A program made the translations under genes and the position numbers. From Schistocerca nitens (taxonomy: Eukaryota; Arthropoda; Insecta; Orthoptera; Acrididae), in contig NC_064621.1 in assembly GCF_023898315.1 (NCBI RefSeq), positions 126,974,521 through 127,038,520 of the forward strand: a stretch of 64,000 nucleotides of DNA, written 5' to 3'. This document shows, piece after piece, positions 30,714 to 42,274 of this stretch. How positions within the stretch are numbered: position 1 is the stretch's first letter; every line of letters starts with the position of its first letter. The notes below the pieces were generated by a model. It had not been told where the DNA came from. It saw nothing but the letters and a program-made list of their open reading frames with translations, and made no database searches.

Positions 30714-32368
30714 CAGGGCGGGTGAAAAGTCCTTGGACACCTTCATAAGTTGGAAGATTAAAGGTAAAATAGAAATGTGATGATAGGAACATAGGTTTGA
30801 TGTGGGGCCGCAACTTTTGGAGTGAATGTCATTCATGGCCGCCATCTTGAAATCCGCTATTTTGGATTCAAGTTTTTTTTTTTTTTTTTTTTTTTAAATG
30901 GGGAGGCGGGTGTATGACACATCAAGTAACACTCGCTTCTCTGGAATTTAGTGGTGTAATTTCTTTTTGTCTATCTTGTTCAGTTTAGAGGTTATTAATG
31001 TTCAAAGTTGGGAAATTACCTTCATACCGATTGCTGCAACACATGCTCTACGTGATGTCCACCCCGTGCAATGCACAACTGTAGTCGCCGCAACCACTCT
31101 GACAGCACACGGAGGAGAGTGTCTCCTGCAATTTGGTCACAGGCGTGTTGTATGCGTTCCTCCAGGTGTCTCAAATCACGGATGTTTTCAGCACACACTG
31201 TCTGCTTAAGATGTCTCCATAGAAAAAAATCAAGGGGCGTTAAGTCAGCGGATCTGGGCGGCCACTCCATGGGACCACGGCGACCAATCCACTTCCCTGG
31301 CAGTTGTTCCTCCAACCATTCACGGACACCAATGGCATAGTGTGGAGGTGCTCCATCGTGCTGAAAATAAGATATGAAAATGCCTTCAACGTTCAGCGTG
31401 GAAGGGAACACCACGTCTTGCAGCAGCATCAGATAGTGTGGTGCAGTTAAGGTGTTGTAAATGAAAAATGGCCCAATGATGCTGGTGTCCCATATGCCAC
31501 ACCACACCATCGCCTTCGCTGGACTATGTTCTCGAATTGGGGCAACCCAGTTCGGATTTGCATCACTCCAGTATCGACAATTATGTCGATTAACCTCCCC
31601 ATTCAAAGTGAAACACGCCTCGTCGCTGAACAGTATGCCCTTGGCAAACGAAGGATCCAATTCGTGTTGTTCAGTAGCCCACAGGCAGAACTCCAACCGG
31701 TGATCAGGGTCATCCTATTTACGTCGATGTTGCATCTGCAGCTTGTAAGGATGAAAGGAGGTTTGGCTTATTCCACCTGCTAGGAGCACACGACAGGTAC
31801 TTCGTTTAGGACTTTTCGCAAACGATGCAACAACCACAGTTGCAGTTTCCTCATTGGTGGCAGTCCTTGGTCGCCCATTACGTGCCCTATCGTGAACAGA
31901 GCCCGTCTCCCGGAATTTGGTGATCACGTGAGCCACCGTGCTGTGTGATACCGGTTCTCTGTCTGGGTGCCGTCTGTTGTAGCCAGCTGCTGTTGTTCGG
32001 CAGCTGTGTTCCCCTGACATAAGGATGATTTCGATCTTCTGTTCACGTGTCAGACCCATTTTAGATCACCTGGAACAAAGAGAAACATGAGTCAGTATCA
32101 AGGTAACTTTGAACATTAATAACTTCTAAACTGTACAAGATAGACAAAAACAAATTACACCACTCAGTTCCAGAGCTCAAGCGAGTGTTATTTGATGTGT
32201 CATACAGCCCCGTTCCAATTTTAAAAAATGACTTGAATCCAAAATGGCAGAATTCATTCACTCCAAAAGTTGCGCCCCATGTCAAACCTATGTTCCCGTC
32301 ATCGCATTTCAATTTTCCCTTTAATCTTCCAACTTATGAGGGTATCCAAGGACTTTTGACTCGCCCTG
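30714..32368 (-). mobile_element. Tc1/mariner-superfamily transposon, DD41D type (1655 bp)
   Basis: Long inverted terminal regions (at least 150 bp, starting cagggcgggtgaaaagtcc on the left and cagggcgagtcaaaagtcc on the right) are flanked by TA at 30712-30713 and 32369-32370. A poly-T run (about 30871-30895) lies inside the left terminal region and is absent from the right. The encoded transposase has 41 residues between its second and third Asp. Confidence 0.9.
31022..32059 (-). pseudogene. DD41D transposase with a single nonsense codon
   Basis: ATG at 32059 opens 'MGLTREQKIEIILMSGEHSC', a helix-turn-helix region ('STVAHVITKFRETGSVHDRA') and 'GRPRTATNEE'. A TAG at 31715-31717 interrupts, and the same frame continues through 'DDPDHRLEFCLWA'. 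The catalytic core then follows: 'FSDEACF' (Asp 1), 'QHDGAPPHYA' (Asp 2) and 'SADLTPLDFFLWRHLK' (Asp 3, 41 residues later). It ends near 'HHVEHVLQQSV'. In total about 345 codons, a normal length for the superfamily. The three catalytic Asp are present and no frameshift is needed. It would be a full transposase apart from the TAG, so the element is recent or conserved. Confidence 0.88.
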
Positions 32369-32370
32369 TA

Positions 32371-33320
32371 TATTAATAATTGTTTGGATATATGGAAGTA
32401 AGGAGATTAATTTTTCGGCGTGTCTGACAAGCACAATAAGTTGAGCTATGCCTGTAAATGGGTAAAGAATCTTTTCATAAGTTCCACATAAACTAAATAG
32501 TCTTTCTCTTGTAGATTTTCGCTTACCAATTAACAATTAAGTCTGATCGCCGTATCCACCTACAAAATCTTGACATTGTCCATCATTCCTTTTGTAATTG
32601 GATCTTCGTAGTAGCTCCGAGGCACACATGTGGGCTTCTTGGATTTTTATATATTACGGTACTACTTAGAATAATAACTCAATTTTTCACCGAGGAAATA
32701 CGACTGTATTATTTCTTCTGCACTCGTCAGAAATACTGACTTTTTACTTATTCTCATACTCAAGATGGCTGCGCCGATTTCGCTGTAATATAACGTGCGT
32801 CTATCTTCGATCATTAACAGAGAGCGAGTCCTTTCTCTTGCCGAGGAACAGGAAAAACATCTTTTGTTGTTTTTTAACACTTGAAAAACAAAAATACATG
32901 ACGGTAGGTGCAGGCTCTACGCTGGGCTACCACTTCACCTTTTCTCTTTGTCTATGACAAATCGAAAACATGGAAACAATAAATCCAAAAGGTACATCAC
33001 AGATGCCCCCCTACTGTATACTGTCGGAAATAAGTTATTTATTTAGGGAGACAGTATACAGCAGCATTATTTACATTGGGGCTCATAGTTTGGTCACTTG
33101 GTGCAAGTCAATGGAGTTTTAATACGCTTATGGTACTACAAGTATATTTACAAAGCTTATTTCTTTGTGCATTGCAAATTCATAGACATAAATACATTCA
33201 CATATGTTTATATTACATAATTGCATGTCCATGTTGTGCTACCGTCTTAGTCTGTTATTTATCCTTACATTTGTTAATGAGTATGATGTGAACAGAGGAA
33301 AAAATTTAAATTTCTTAAAG
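32371..33320. other. Unassigned AT-rich DNA with a short hairpin
   Basis: No gene. Inverted arms ctgtatactgtc and gacagtatacag at about 33014-33062 could form a small stem. Confidence 0.5.
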
Positions 33321-33476
33321 TGTCCTTTCACCATGTTTCAAAAATTGTATTTCTAATTTGCTTTGGGTTCATCGGCATTCTGAGAAGGTGTCCTTTCGGC
33401 ACCCGCTATCTCACTGTTTGCTGTACTTAAGGCCAGCAGCGGCTCATTGTTTAACGTGCCCGCTGCAGTGACTCAT
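33321..33476 (+). repeat. Direct repeat, left copy (about 155 bp)
   Basis: ctttcaccatgttt... to ...cagtgactca. It matches 34153-34310 with a few differences and sits directly beside the repeat at 33477-34152. Confidence 0.7.
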
Positions 33477-34152
33477 ATGAAACGTCCACTTAGAAAAATT
33501 TATGAATTGCTGTGCTGATAAAACTCTTCCGCTATTTCAATTTCAAACAGCTGAGCAGAACTGAACGTACTCAGAATTTCGCTCTTTACCTATTCTGACC
33601 ATCACTAAACTGACACACAATATTCTTAGCGCAATGCTATCTGACTTTTAATAATCCCTACAAAAGAATGGACCTGACTAACAATAACCTATACCTTTCA
33701 TGAATCACTTACCTCACAAAAATCTTCATTACTTGAACTACTGCATTACAGCGAGCGCCAATACTGCCAGCTAAATAAAAGATTCTAACTACTGAAGTCA
33801 CTAACTACTGATAGGCATAGTTAGCAAATGAAAGATTATGATAGAGAACAAACAATGTATTTACTTTAATAGTGTTCAAATGACATCCAGTCTTACAAAT
33901 TTACTGGCTCTGATGGACACATGTCCAGATCATCCACTCTCAAAATTCTGCCATTTCTCTCCCCACATCCACCACTGCTGGCGGCTCACCTCCAACTGCG
34001 CAACGCTACGCGCTGTTAACAGCCAACTGCCCAACACTACAATAGCGAACAACAATGCAAACCAGCCACAAACTGCACACAGCACAGCCAGTGATTTTCA
34101 TACAGAGTGCTACGTGGCGTTACCAATATAAAAACCTAAACAGCCTACTTAC
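33477..34152 (-). repeat. Interspersed repeat, probable solo LTR or LTR-like unit
   Basis: On the minus strand it starts tgtaagtaggctgtttagg and ends near acgtttcatatg. I recall a similar repetitive sequence from Schistocerca genomes, but this is memory, not a search. No 4-6 bp duplication is seen; instead 155-bp direct repeats flank it. The 97-codon frame at 33838-34131 is not a gene in my view. Confidence 0.4.
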
Positions 34153-34310
34153 ACTTTCACCATGTTTTAAAAATTGTTTTTCTCATTTGCTTTGGGTTCG
34201 TTGGCAATTCTGAGAAGGTGTCCTTTCGGCACCCGCTATCTCACTGTTTGCCGTACTTAAGGCCAGCAGCGCTCATTGTTTAACGCGCCCGCCGCAGTGA
34301 CGCAAGCGCC
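34153..34310 (+). repeat. Direct repeat, right copy (about 155 bp)
   Basis: Starts ctttcaccatgttttaaaa and ends cagtgacgca. Direct partner of 33321-33476; the two differ by small substitutions and single-base indels. Confidence 0.7.
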
Positions 34311-34696
34311 ACGTGAGCAGCAGCACTGCCCGCTAATCCGTTGTAACGTCGCTCCAGGCTTATGAAGTCGGTGTTGCGCATGCTCTCCAGTCCGGAGACT
34401 GGATTCGAGGGGTTCAGCGCCAACGCTCAACCCGAAGGACACCAATAACCCATCTCGCAGCTGGACGAAGTCTTGCGCCAGTGAAATTGAAGGTAAGGGC
34501 TGCACCACAGGATTCGGCATTGTCTGCCGTTGTGAATTGTTGTTCGGCGGTCCTCACACACTTCACACCTGCGAGTATTTTACTCGTCCGTCGCGTTGCA
34601 CTTCACATACATACATAAATGGTTCTCCTTCAAGAATAAAATTCTACATAAAATTGACAATAGCACATACGCTTTACGTAGACATAGACAATGACA
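34311..34696. other. Unassigned
   Basis: GC-moderate DNA up to the SINE target. A minus frame (34257-34520) crosses the direct repeat and shows no family motif. Confidence 0.45.
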
Positions 34697-34914
34697 GCCC
34701 GCATCTCGTGGTCGTGCGGTAGCGTTCTCGCTTCCCACGCCCGGGTTCCCGGGTTCGATTCCCGGCGGGGTCAGGGATTATCTCTGCCTCGTGATGGCTG
34801 GGTGTTGTGTGCTGTCCTTAGGTTAGTTAGGTTTAAGTAGTTCTAAGTTCTAGGGGACTGATGACCATAGCTGTTAAGTCCCATAGTGCTCAGAGCCATT
34901 TGAACCATTTTTTT
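34697..34914 (+). mobile_element. tRNA-derived SINE with a different tRNA head
   Basis: The head reads gcccgcatctcgtggtcgtg with A-box-like tggtcgtgcggtagcg and B box gggttcgattccc. The downstream body (ccttaggttagttaggttta, and the tail agagccatttgaacc) is the same as in the main SINE family. A 10-bp duplication gacaatgaca is at 34687-34696 and 34915-34924. It shows one body joined to another tRNA-type promoter. Confidence 0.9.
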
Positions 34915-34924
34915 GACAATGACA

Positions 34925-35243
34925 ACAGTAAAGCTGGCAAACAAATGTACAATTCTCATACACATTTCCTATATGGACTCGACGACATGCATCATCTTAC
35001 ACACTAATATGTAAATTACAAGGAATCTAGCATTTATTCTGAATACTTGCATTTTCTTCTTCAAGATAGCAGAACACTGGCTTTAAAATAAGCAAGGAAG
35101 CATAAGAAAATCAACAAGCATGAGTAATTGTTCACAAGACCATTTCAAACTAGGGGCTTAACGGGAAATATCACATGGGCCTTCAACCACGGCAGACAGA
35201 ATCAGGCCAGACAGCTGAGCCCGAAAGACCTGCGTGTACTTAG
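34925..35243. other. Unassigned, ends at a TTAG/TTAA site
   Basis: No gene seen; the last four bases (35240-35243, ttag) are the left target of the piggyBac element. Confidence 0.5.
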
Positions 35244-36151
35244 CACTAGAGGTACCACGTGGGCATCTCTGGCCCACAAGGGTTTTTAGAGGGCCCTATC
35301 CCCCTCCACAATCATCACAGGATCAAACGCTGCCACGTCTTCCTAACGAGAAGTATAAAAAATTTACCTGTTATACCAGTAGTATCACTGGATCATTTTT
35401 GACCATACGCATTTTAACGCAATTGGGTTTTCAGACAATAAATTATTTCTGCGAGTACCTCGATATCATTCACGAGACGTTTGAGTATATTACGACCGTT
35501 AGGGCCAAAAAGAAAGCGAAATGTGAAGAATTCGGAGGTTGAGCGATTATTTCAGGTCGGATTTCCGTTTTCTACGGATTGGCGACATTCAAGCCTACTA
35601 AGTGACGTTGGGAAGCCACAGTGGAACATATTACGCGCTGGGGAAGCTTCCCCCACCCCCCACCCCCACCCCCCGCCACCCGGTTCATCGCTTCTACACA
35701 GCTGCCTGATGCACTGTTGATAGTTCTCTTACAAGATAGCAGATGTCAGGCACGTCTCCCTTACGGATGATTATTTTTGCGAATTCGCTTTCTCGAAGCT
35801 ACAATGGCAAGACGACGTGGCCTTAGAAAGGCCAGGATTCTCTACTATCTGGAGAACGTTTCAACGATACAGTCGAGACGAATGCCGAGGTGGACGAAGA
35901 TTACGTTCCAGTGGAAACTTGTGACTCAGGTGATTCAGACGTATCAAATGAACAGCAAGCAGAATGTTACACATCTGACGATGACCTACCTGTTTCACAA
36001 TGTAAGGATGAACCACTCTACGTACGTTTTTGAGCCGACGAGCATACGTTGGCGTGCTGCAGCTGATCGTTGATGAGCCTGGCGAGGAAGTAAAGAATGC
36101 TGATGGCACTGAGACAGACTGAACCACGCAACACAGCAGGTAGGCACAGCG

Positions 36152-37133
36152 TCCAGAATGTCTACATCTACGTCTACATCCATACTCCGCAGGCCACTTG
36201 ACGGTGTGTGGCGGATGGTACCTTGAGTACCTCTATCGGTTCTCCCTTCTATTCCAGTCTCGTATTGTTCGTGTAAAGAAGGATAGTCGGTATGTCTCTG
36301 TGTGGGCTCTAATCTCTCTGATTTTATCCTCGTGGTCTCTTCGCGAGATATACGTAGGAGGGAGCAATATACTGCTTGACTCCTCGGTGAAGGTACGTTC
36401 TCGAAACTTCAACAAAAGCCCGTACCGAGCTACTGGGCGTCTCTCCTGAAGAGTCTTCCAACTGGAGTTTATCTATCATCTCCGTAACGCTTTCGCGATT
36501 ACTAAATGATCCTGTAACGAAGCGCGCTGCTCTCCGTTGGATCTTCTCTATCTCTTCCATCAACCCTATCTGGTACGGATCCCACACCGGTGAGCAATAT
36601 TCAAGCAGTGGGCGAACAAGTGTACTGTAACCTCCTTCCTCTGTTTTCGGATTGCATTTCCTTAGGATTCTTCCAATGAATCTCAGTCTGGCATCTGCTT
36701 TACCGACGATCAACATTATATGATCATACCATTTAAATCACTCCTAATGCGTACTCCCTGATAATTTATGGAATTAACTGCTTCTAGTTGCTGACCTGCT
36801 ATATTGTAGCTAAATGATATGGGATCTTTCTTTCTTTGTATTCGCAGCACATTACACTTGTCTACATTGAAATTCAATTGCCATTTCCTGCATCATACGT
36901 CAATTCGCTGCAGATCCTCCTGCATTTCAGTACAATTTTCCATTGTTACAACCTCTCTATATACCACAGCATCATCTGCAAAAAGCCTCAGTGAACTTCC
37001 GATGTCATCCGCAAGGTCATTTATGTATATTGTGAATAGCAACGGTCCTACGACACTCCTCTGCGGCACATCTGAAATCACTCTTACTTCGGAAGACTTC
37101 TCTCCATTGAGAATGACATGCTGCGTTGCGGGA
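36152..37133 (-). mobile_element. CR1/Jockey-like LINE, copy 3, in piggyBac
   Basis: Minus-oriented. The 3' (ctacat)n tail is at 36155-36185. Coding on the minus strand includes 'VVGPLLFTIYINDLADDIGS', 'RLFADDAVVYR' (active-site DD), 'LEYCSPVWDPYQIGL', 'RRAARFVTG' and 'DWNRRENR'. Frameshifts occur near 36890 and 36465. It is truncated at the 5' side near the 'QHVILNGEKSS' block. It separates the piggyBac N-terminus from its core. Confidence 0.85.
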
Positions 37134-37978
37134 GACACCCGGGCTTACAGGAGACGCCAAACGGCATGTTGCAAATGACTCGCCACCCTCTGTGTTGCGG
37201 CTGTATGTAAGCGACCCGATCCTAAAACTGATAAAAAAAGTGTACTGAAGAAAAGGCTCACAGGTCAGTTTGTAATAATAAGTGGTCCCTAAGCCTGTAA
37301 CATTTTACTCACTCGTTTCCGGCCTGGGTTTCTCACCTCAAACTGCTACATAGCCTTCTCCATCATCCCCGAAAGTTTGTAACATTATCATGGAACCACC
37401 TTTTATACAGTATTTGATTAACTAGATGCTTTCGTCGGCTTACTCTATGATCGTGGAGCATATGACGCTTGGGGTATTTCATACAAATACTTACGGTGCA
37501 ATAAGTGAGGTGGTCCTTTCTTTCAAAGCACCATGTCAAGGAACAGATTTGCAGAAATTTGCAGTCATCTGATTCTGTGTCATCACGAAGACAAGGTAAG
37601 AAAACTGATAAATTTTGCCTTGCTTCGGAAATATGGATTCTCTTTACCGACAATTGCATTGCCTGTTACAAGCCAGGCGAGAACATGGTTGCCGACGAGC
37701 AACTGTAGCCTTGTAAATGCTGGTGCGTATTCAAACCGTACACGCCAAGTAAATGTGGTAAGTATGGAATAAAAACCTGGCTTTTGTGCGATGCTGACAA
37801 GCGCTACGTTCTGAATGGATTCCCTTACCACGGCAAACCTGAAACTCGTGATCCAAACAAGGGTTTCGGTCACCATGTCGTTATGAAGCTGGCACAGTCA
37901 TTCCTCAGCTGTGACCGTATCATCACGACTGACAACTTCTTCACATCCGTAAAATTGGTGGATGAGCCAAAACAAACA

Positions 37979-38333
37979 GGATCATTTAGTAATCGCGAAA
38001 GCGTTACGGAGATGATAGATAAACTCCAGTGGAAGACTCTGCAGGAGATACGCTCAGTAGCTCGGTACGTGCTTTTGTTAAAGTTTCGAGAACATACCTT
38101 CACCGAAGAGTCAAGCAGTATTTTGCTCCCTCCTACGTATGTCTCGCGAAGAGACCACGAGGATAAAATCATAAAGATTAGAGCCCACACAGAAGCATAC
38201 CGACAATCCTTCTTTCCACGAACAGTACGAGACTGGAATAGAAGGGAGAACCGATAGAGGTACTCAGGGTACCCTCCGCCACACACCATCAGGTGGCTTG
38301 CGGAGTATGGATGTAGATGTAAATGTAGAAGTA
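37979..38333 (+). mobile_element. CR1/Jockey-like LINE, copy 4, in piggyBac
   Basis: Plus-oriented 0.35-kb 3' end, from 'GSFSNRESVTEMIDKLQW' to 'DWNRRENR' and the tail ggatgtagatgtaaatgtag. It is fused in frame with piggyBac 'VDEPKQT' on its left, giving a 157-codon chimeric frame (37784-38257). The insertion splits the piggyBac catalytic core just after the second Asp motif. Confidence 0.85.
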
Positions 38334-39488
38334 TAGTTGGCAGTCTTCGGAGATCATTCAAAGAGGTCCGTCCTGCGGCGCGGAGACGACGCATTGTATG
38401 AAACACACTTGTACAGGTCAGGCGACAATCGTCTCACACTGTACCATGGGAAAAAGGAAAAAAGTCCTTATACTGAATAACATGTATGCCGCATGTCAGG
38501 TGAATGAGAATATTGAGAACAAACTTCCAGAAACTGTGAAGTTTTATAATGAAACTAAGGGTGGAGACGATAGAATTGACCAAATGGCTGGACACTACCG
38601 TGTCCGAGCTGTCAGCCACAGGCGCCCTGTGCGTGTCTCTTACAATATTCTTGACACTGCCGTGATCAATGATTACACAGTTTTTAAGTTACTTACCTCT
38701 AAGAAGATTTCGCGCAGAGACTTAATCCTCAGAGCATCAGATGAACTTGCTGCTCCGTACAAACTGCAGAGAGGAGCCAGTCTCCCCTTGCAGTCAAATT
38801 CAGGTTTACTGCAAACGACAAAGGGGAAACAGGCCATCAAACGTCTGCTTAAAGTTCAACAAGTATGTAAGCAAAAGCTGCCAAGTAAAAACTGTCGTCG
38901 GATGTTTGAACTGTGATACCTTCCGAGGTTAGAAAATTCTGTCAACTCTTTATTCCTAAATATTTCCAAATATTTATAATTGTAGACTGAAGTTGTTTGC
39001 TCTTATGTTGTAGCTCCTTGATTGCAATAAGCAAGAAAACACGCAACGTATTTTAGTCGCCTGCCGCGTTTTAGAATCTTTCACAAACTCTCCATACTTA
39101 CCTTATTTGCCTGTAGAATTAAAATGCTGTTAGTGCTCACATAAACATTATGTTTTGTTTCTGTTTCAATCTCTTTATAAATAAAAATATTGTAACATAG
39201 TTTTACTCTCTTGTTTTAACGATGATTGGTGAAAGACTGTGGAATTTCTTCAGTAAAATTTAAAATAAAAAAGCTATATTCCTGAAAATGTTTGACAGTG
39301 TGCTATTCATTCTAGAGACGAAATTACCCTTTGGTTGCACCTCAGAGTTTTCCTGAACATATTGTCAATGTGGCGATACTCGAAACAACACCCAGACACC
39401 AATAAAACGGAGTTTTCCTACTGTGGGTAAAAAGTAACTCAAATGGAACTACTGGGGGTATGAGAAAGTCTGGTACTTCTAGTGTTAA

Positions 39489-40199
39489 GGATAACAGAGT
39501 AAAGTTACGCAACCAAATAAATTTCAAGGTGCACACTTTTAATACGAACGGAGGGACCAAAGCAAATAAATGAGTCTGCAGATAAAAGCTAATCTCGCTA
39601 ATTTTTGTTGGTCAGGTACTGACAAAAAGATCTAGGTAAAATACAAGACCTCTTACAATTGAATAAATATTTAACTCGTGTGCGTCCATGCCATCGACAT
39701 GCTGAACCAAGTGAAGTGCTTCCGTCAAAATAACGGGCAGTAATGTACGTCAGATCAGTTTACAGCAAGAATACCAAGCGAAACTCAGTAGCGAAAGCAC
39801 AAGGATTTTCACGAACCGCAGCGGACAATATATTGCACACCAGACAGGCCCAGTCAAAATGCAAAAAAGGACAGCCCACTGCCACAAAGCCAGAGGGAAG
39901 CGACAACTCTCAAGTAGGCGTAGACACTCTCACCAAGGTAGATATCCGCCATCCAGACATGGTGAGCGGATCTGCACTGCTAGTAAGTACGTGCCACGAG
40001 CCAGACATACACTCTCGTTGACAGTCAAATCCCAGCAGACCTCTAGTGTCACTTGCGCGTTCGCTTAAATCGTGTCGCACGTGCCGAAAGAGCGTCACCT
40101 AAAATACGCAGCTAAGTAGCGAGGTACAGTCAGCAAAACAATCGATATGAGCACATGAGTAAGACTTAGGCAATCTGACGGAACGCCAAAATACCGAAA
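39489..40199. other. Unassigned
   Basis: Short overlapping frames (39743-40021 and others) have no family motif. Confidence 0.45.
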
Positions 40200-40406
40200 A
40201 TGGATTTTAAAATCTGGCCCCAACCCCAGGTGACCGTCAAGAAATTATTACGCCAGGGAAGGCTATTTATTCACACTAAGTACGAAGAGAAGACAATGGG
40301 TGATCTTCGGAGGAAGACAGGTAAGCTTCTAAGTGGACTCACCTTCTTGCTGGGTTGTCGTGAGAAGGGTATCATCCCTAATTTTGATAGATTATTTTAT
40401 TATTAA
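40200..40406 (+). pseudogene. Possible Penelope-like N-terminal fragment
   Basis: A 68-codon frame with 'LLSGLTFLLGCREKGIIPNF', which resembles the short N-terminal motif that precedes the reverse transcriptase of Penelope-like elements (a 'FL..C...GIIP'-type motif). Weak evidence on its own; it is supported by same-strand Penelope-like remnants at 41819 and 44420. It could still be chance. Confidence 0.35.
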
Positions 40407-41818
40407 TAGGAGACCTGATAACATCCAAACGCAGGCTAGTGACGCCCTGTATAGGAAAGCATTCAGTTTCAGCAAGTACTTCATATAATTATATCTAATG
40501 CAATTACTGTTGTTCTTTCTCGCTCTTTTCTTTTCCAGCGTATTTTATAACGTAATGGGACTGAGTGACGACTGAATATCTTAAAATACTATAAGATTTT
40601 AATATAACTTATTTTTGTTTGATGTATAAGTAAGTGGGTGGATTATCGAAAGAAGCTTTGATTAGAAATGGACTCACGCTCTATGAACAACAGTGGGGAA
40701 TTTAATAATAATTACCAGCAGAGAGCAACAGCGGAACCAGAGAAAATTAATCTTAGAAGCGGACTTTTCGATTTTACGCAAAAGAAAGAACTGCTGAATT
40801 TTGTAAAGAAGGGATGTAAGTTTTATTCGAGGAAAAAAAATTGCCTTTAGAAATACAAATGGAGTTTAGGAAAGATTTAAAACGTTGTATATAAACCGAA
40901 AAATAACTAGTAAAGTGACGTAAAATGTGAAAATGATATCCTAACGTTATTTTATTTAGCCTTACTTGTACGTGAAGTTTTTAAAAAACTATATTTCTAG
41001 CTATTATTAAATGTTAAACGAAATGAGCTAATTTTTTATTTAATACAGAGCAATCTACTGATTAATGTTTCAAGTTAACTGGAATTTTAACATTTTTTTT
41101 ATTACGTCTCGAAACTTCAAAAGAATTTTATATGAATGCACTTTGAGTCTGATGAATCAGCGTAACTACGATCCAAAGGAAGTCCCCTGAAATACAAAGT
41201 CTCCTTGTCACAGTACAGATGAGTTACGAAAAATAGTGGCAGGACTTTGGACATTCGTCTTGGAACTTTTGAAGCAGATACTAGTGCAACCGTGACGGCA
41301 TACGTCGCATGTGCAAACAGGGACAGTGTTAGTTTGTGTTCACGTCTGAACGTGAGAATCCACAGATGCACTAGGTGAGAGTGTAGCCAAGTTATTTCAA
41401 CAGTTTTCCTAGCTGTGATGGACAAGCGTTCTACGTAGCAGCTTATCACGTTATCGGCAGAGACGTAATAGCAGCTGGATGTTATTTCCAAAGATAGTTA
41501 CAGTTGTACCTTTCATTACGATTGTGAAAAGATGGTGAGCTGATTGTTCCATTGAGGCACTATCGGACTGGACACTGAGGATAGCCATTATAGACGGTCT
41601 TAAAAATTTGAACAGTTTCTGTCCCATGCTGCAGTGACAGAATACACGTCGACTGGCTATGAGTAATCTGAAGAGTTGGATGGACCACCAGAGACGATGT
41701 TGGAGGAAGGTTCAAATTTTGCTCCTGGTCCAAGGAGACTTCCCGTTATGGGACTTACCTGCTTCTCAGAACAAGCAGTACACAGCTCCCTGAGGACCAA
41801 TAGGATGAAATTAGGTAA
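40407..41818. other. Unassigned AT-rich DNA
   Basis: Contains a 124-codon minus frame (41117-41491) with no recognisable motif; I regard it as chance. Confidence 0.45.
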
Positions 41819-42274
41819 GTGATGTTCTTCGTGCTTCATTGCACTCGGCCACCACGCAATATCATCTCATCATTGGACACAGCAGATATTCGTTGCTTTA
41901 GAAATGATAATGAATTAGTAGTTTTACCAGCTAACAAGTGTAATGCCACGTTGGTTTTGACACAGACTGATTACGCTCCCAAAATGGATTCCCTACTCAG
42001 CGATCTGGCTTACAGAAAACTGTGTAGCAATCCCATGGAAAGGATTAAACACAAAACTCTTTCACTGCCGATAACTAGGTCACTATTGACAAATAACGCC
42101 ACTAACATCACTGTTTGTCTACCTTCAATCATGTGTGCCATAATTGGATTGTTGTTAGAAGCCAAAAATTTGTCGACTACCGATTCCAAAGCAACTGGTG
42201 GTTATGGGGTTCCGATTGTATATTTCACCCATTATCACGAATGCAATGCCTCAAATTTAACACTCAACTTATAA
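41819..42274 (+). pseudogene. Penelope-like reverse transcriptase N-terminal fragment
   Basis: A 151-codon frame whose middle reads 'NDNELVVLPANKCNATLVLT', then 'TDYAPKMDSLLSDLAYRKL' and 'NPMERIKHKT'. Penelope-like elements have a block of the form D-x-I-V-V-L-P-A-D-K-G-N-A-T-V-V-L followed by DY..K and a YRKL-like motif just before the reverse-transcriptase fingers. Here the expected Asp-Lys-Gly is Asn-Lys-Cys. After about codon 85 the similarity ends. No palm domain follows, so it is a truncated remnant. Confidence 0.6.

Larger units (their letters stand above)
35804..38916 (+). pseudogene. piggyBac transposase, interrupted
   Basis: ATG at 35804 begins a basic start, then an acidic N-terminal region in a shifted frame ('NAEVDEDYVPVETCDSGDSD') typical of the family. 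After the first LINE come 'PGLTGDAKRHVANDSPPSVL', 'YDAWGISYKYLRCNK'-like sequence and 'TMSRNRFAEICSHLILCHHE', then 'ENMVADEQL' (first catalytic Asp) and 'KYGIKTWLLCDADKRYVLNG'. 'RIITTDNFFTS' (second Asp) runs up to the second LINE. The end has 'LYRSGDNRLTLYHGK', 'YNETKGGDDRIDQM' (third Asp region) and 'SYNILDTAVINDYTVFKLLT', stopping at 38916. The family excises and inserts precisely at TTAA. Catalytic residues persist, but the gene is broken by two insertions and several frameshifts. No C-terminal Cys-rich finger is clear. Confidence 0.83.
35244..39484 (+). mobile_element. piggyBac-type DNA transposon with two LINE insertions
   Basis: Terminal inverted repeat cactagaggtacc (35244-35256) and cactagaagtacc (complement of 39472-39484), flanked by ttag (35240-35243) and ttaa (39485-39488). 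The 4241-bp span includes a minus-strand LINE of about 0.98 kb (36152-37133) and a plus-strand LINE of about 0.35 kb (37979-38333). Without them it is about 2.9 kb, a usual piggyBac size. Confidence 0.85.

Noticed and set aside
34697..34775. Possible genuine tRNA gene (good A and B boxes)
   Set aside because: It is joined to a SINE body within a 10-bp target duplication and has no proper acceptor stem, so it is a SINE head.
38398..38916. Independent 172-codon gene
   Set aside because: It is the piggyBac C-terminus ('YNETKGGDDRIDQM'), separated from the rest by a LINE insertion and a frame change.
41117..41491. 124-codon minus frame
   Set aside because: No recognisable domain, no neighbouring coding signal, and composition like its surroundings. 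Likely chance.
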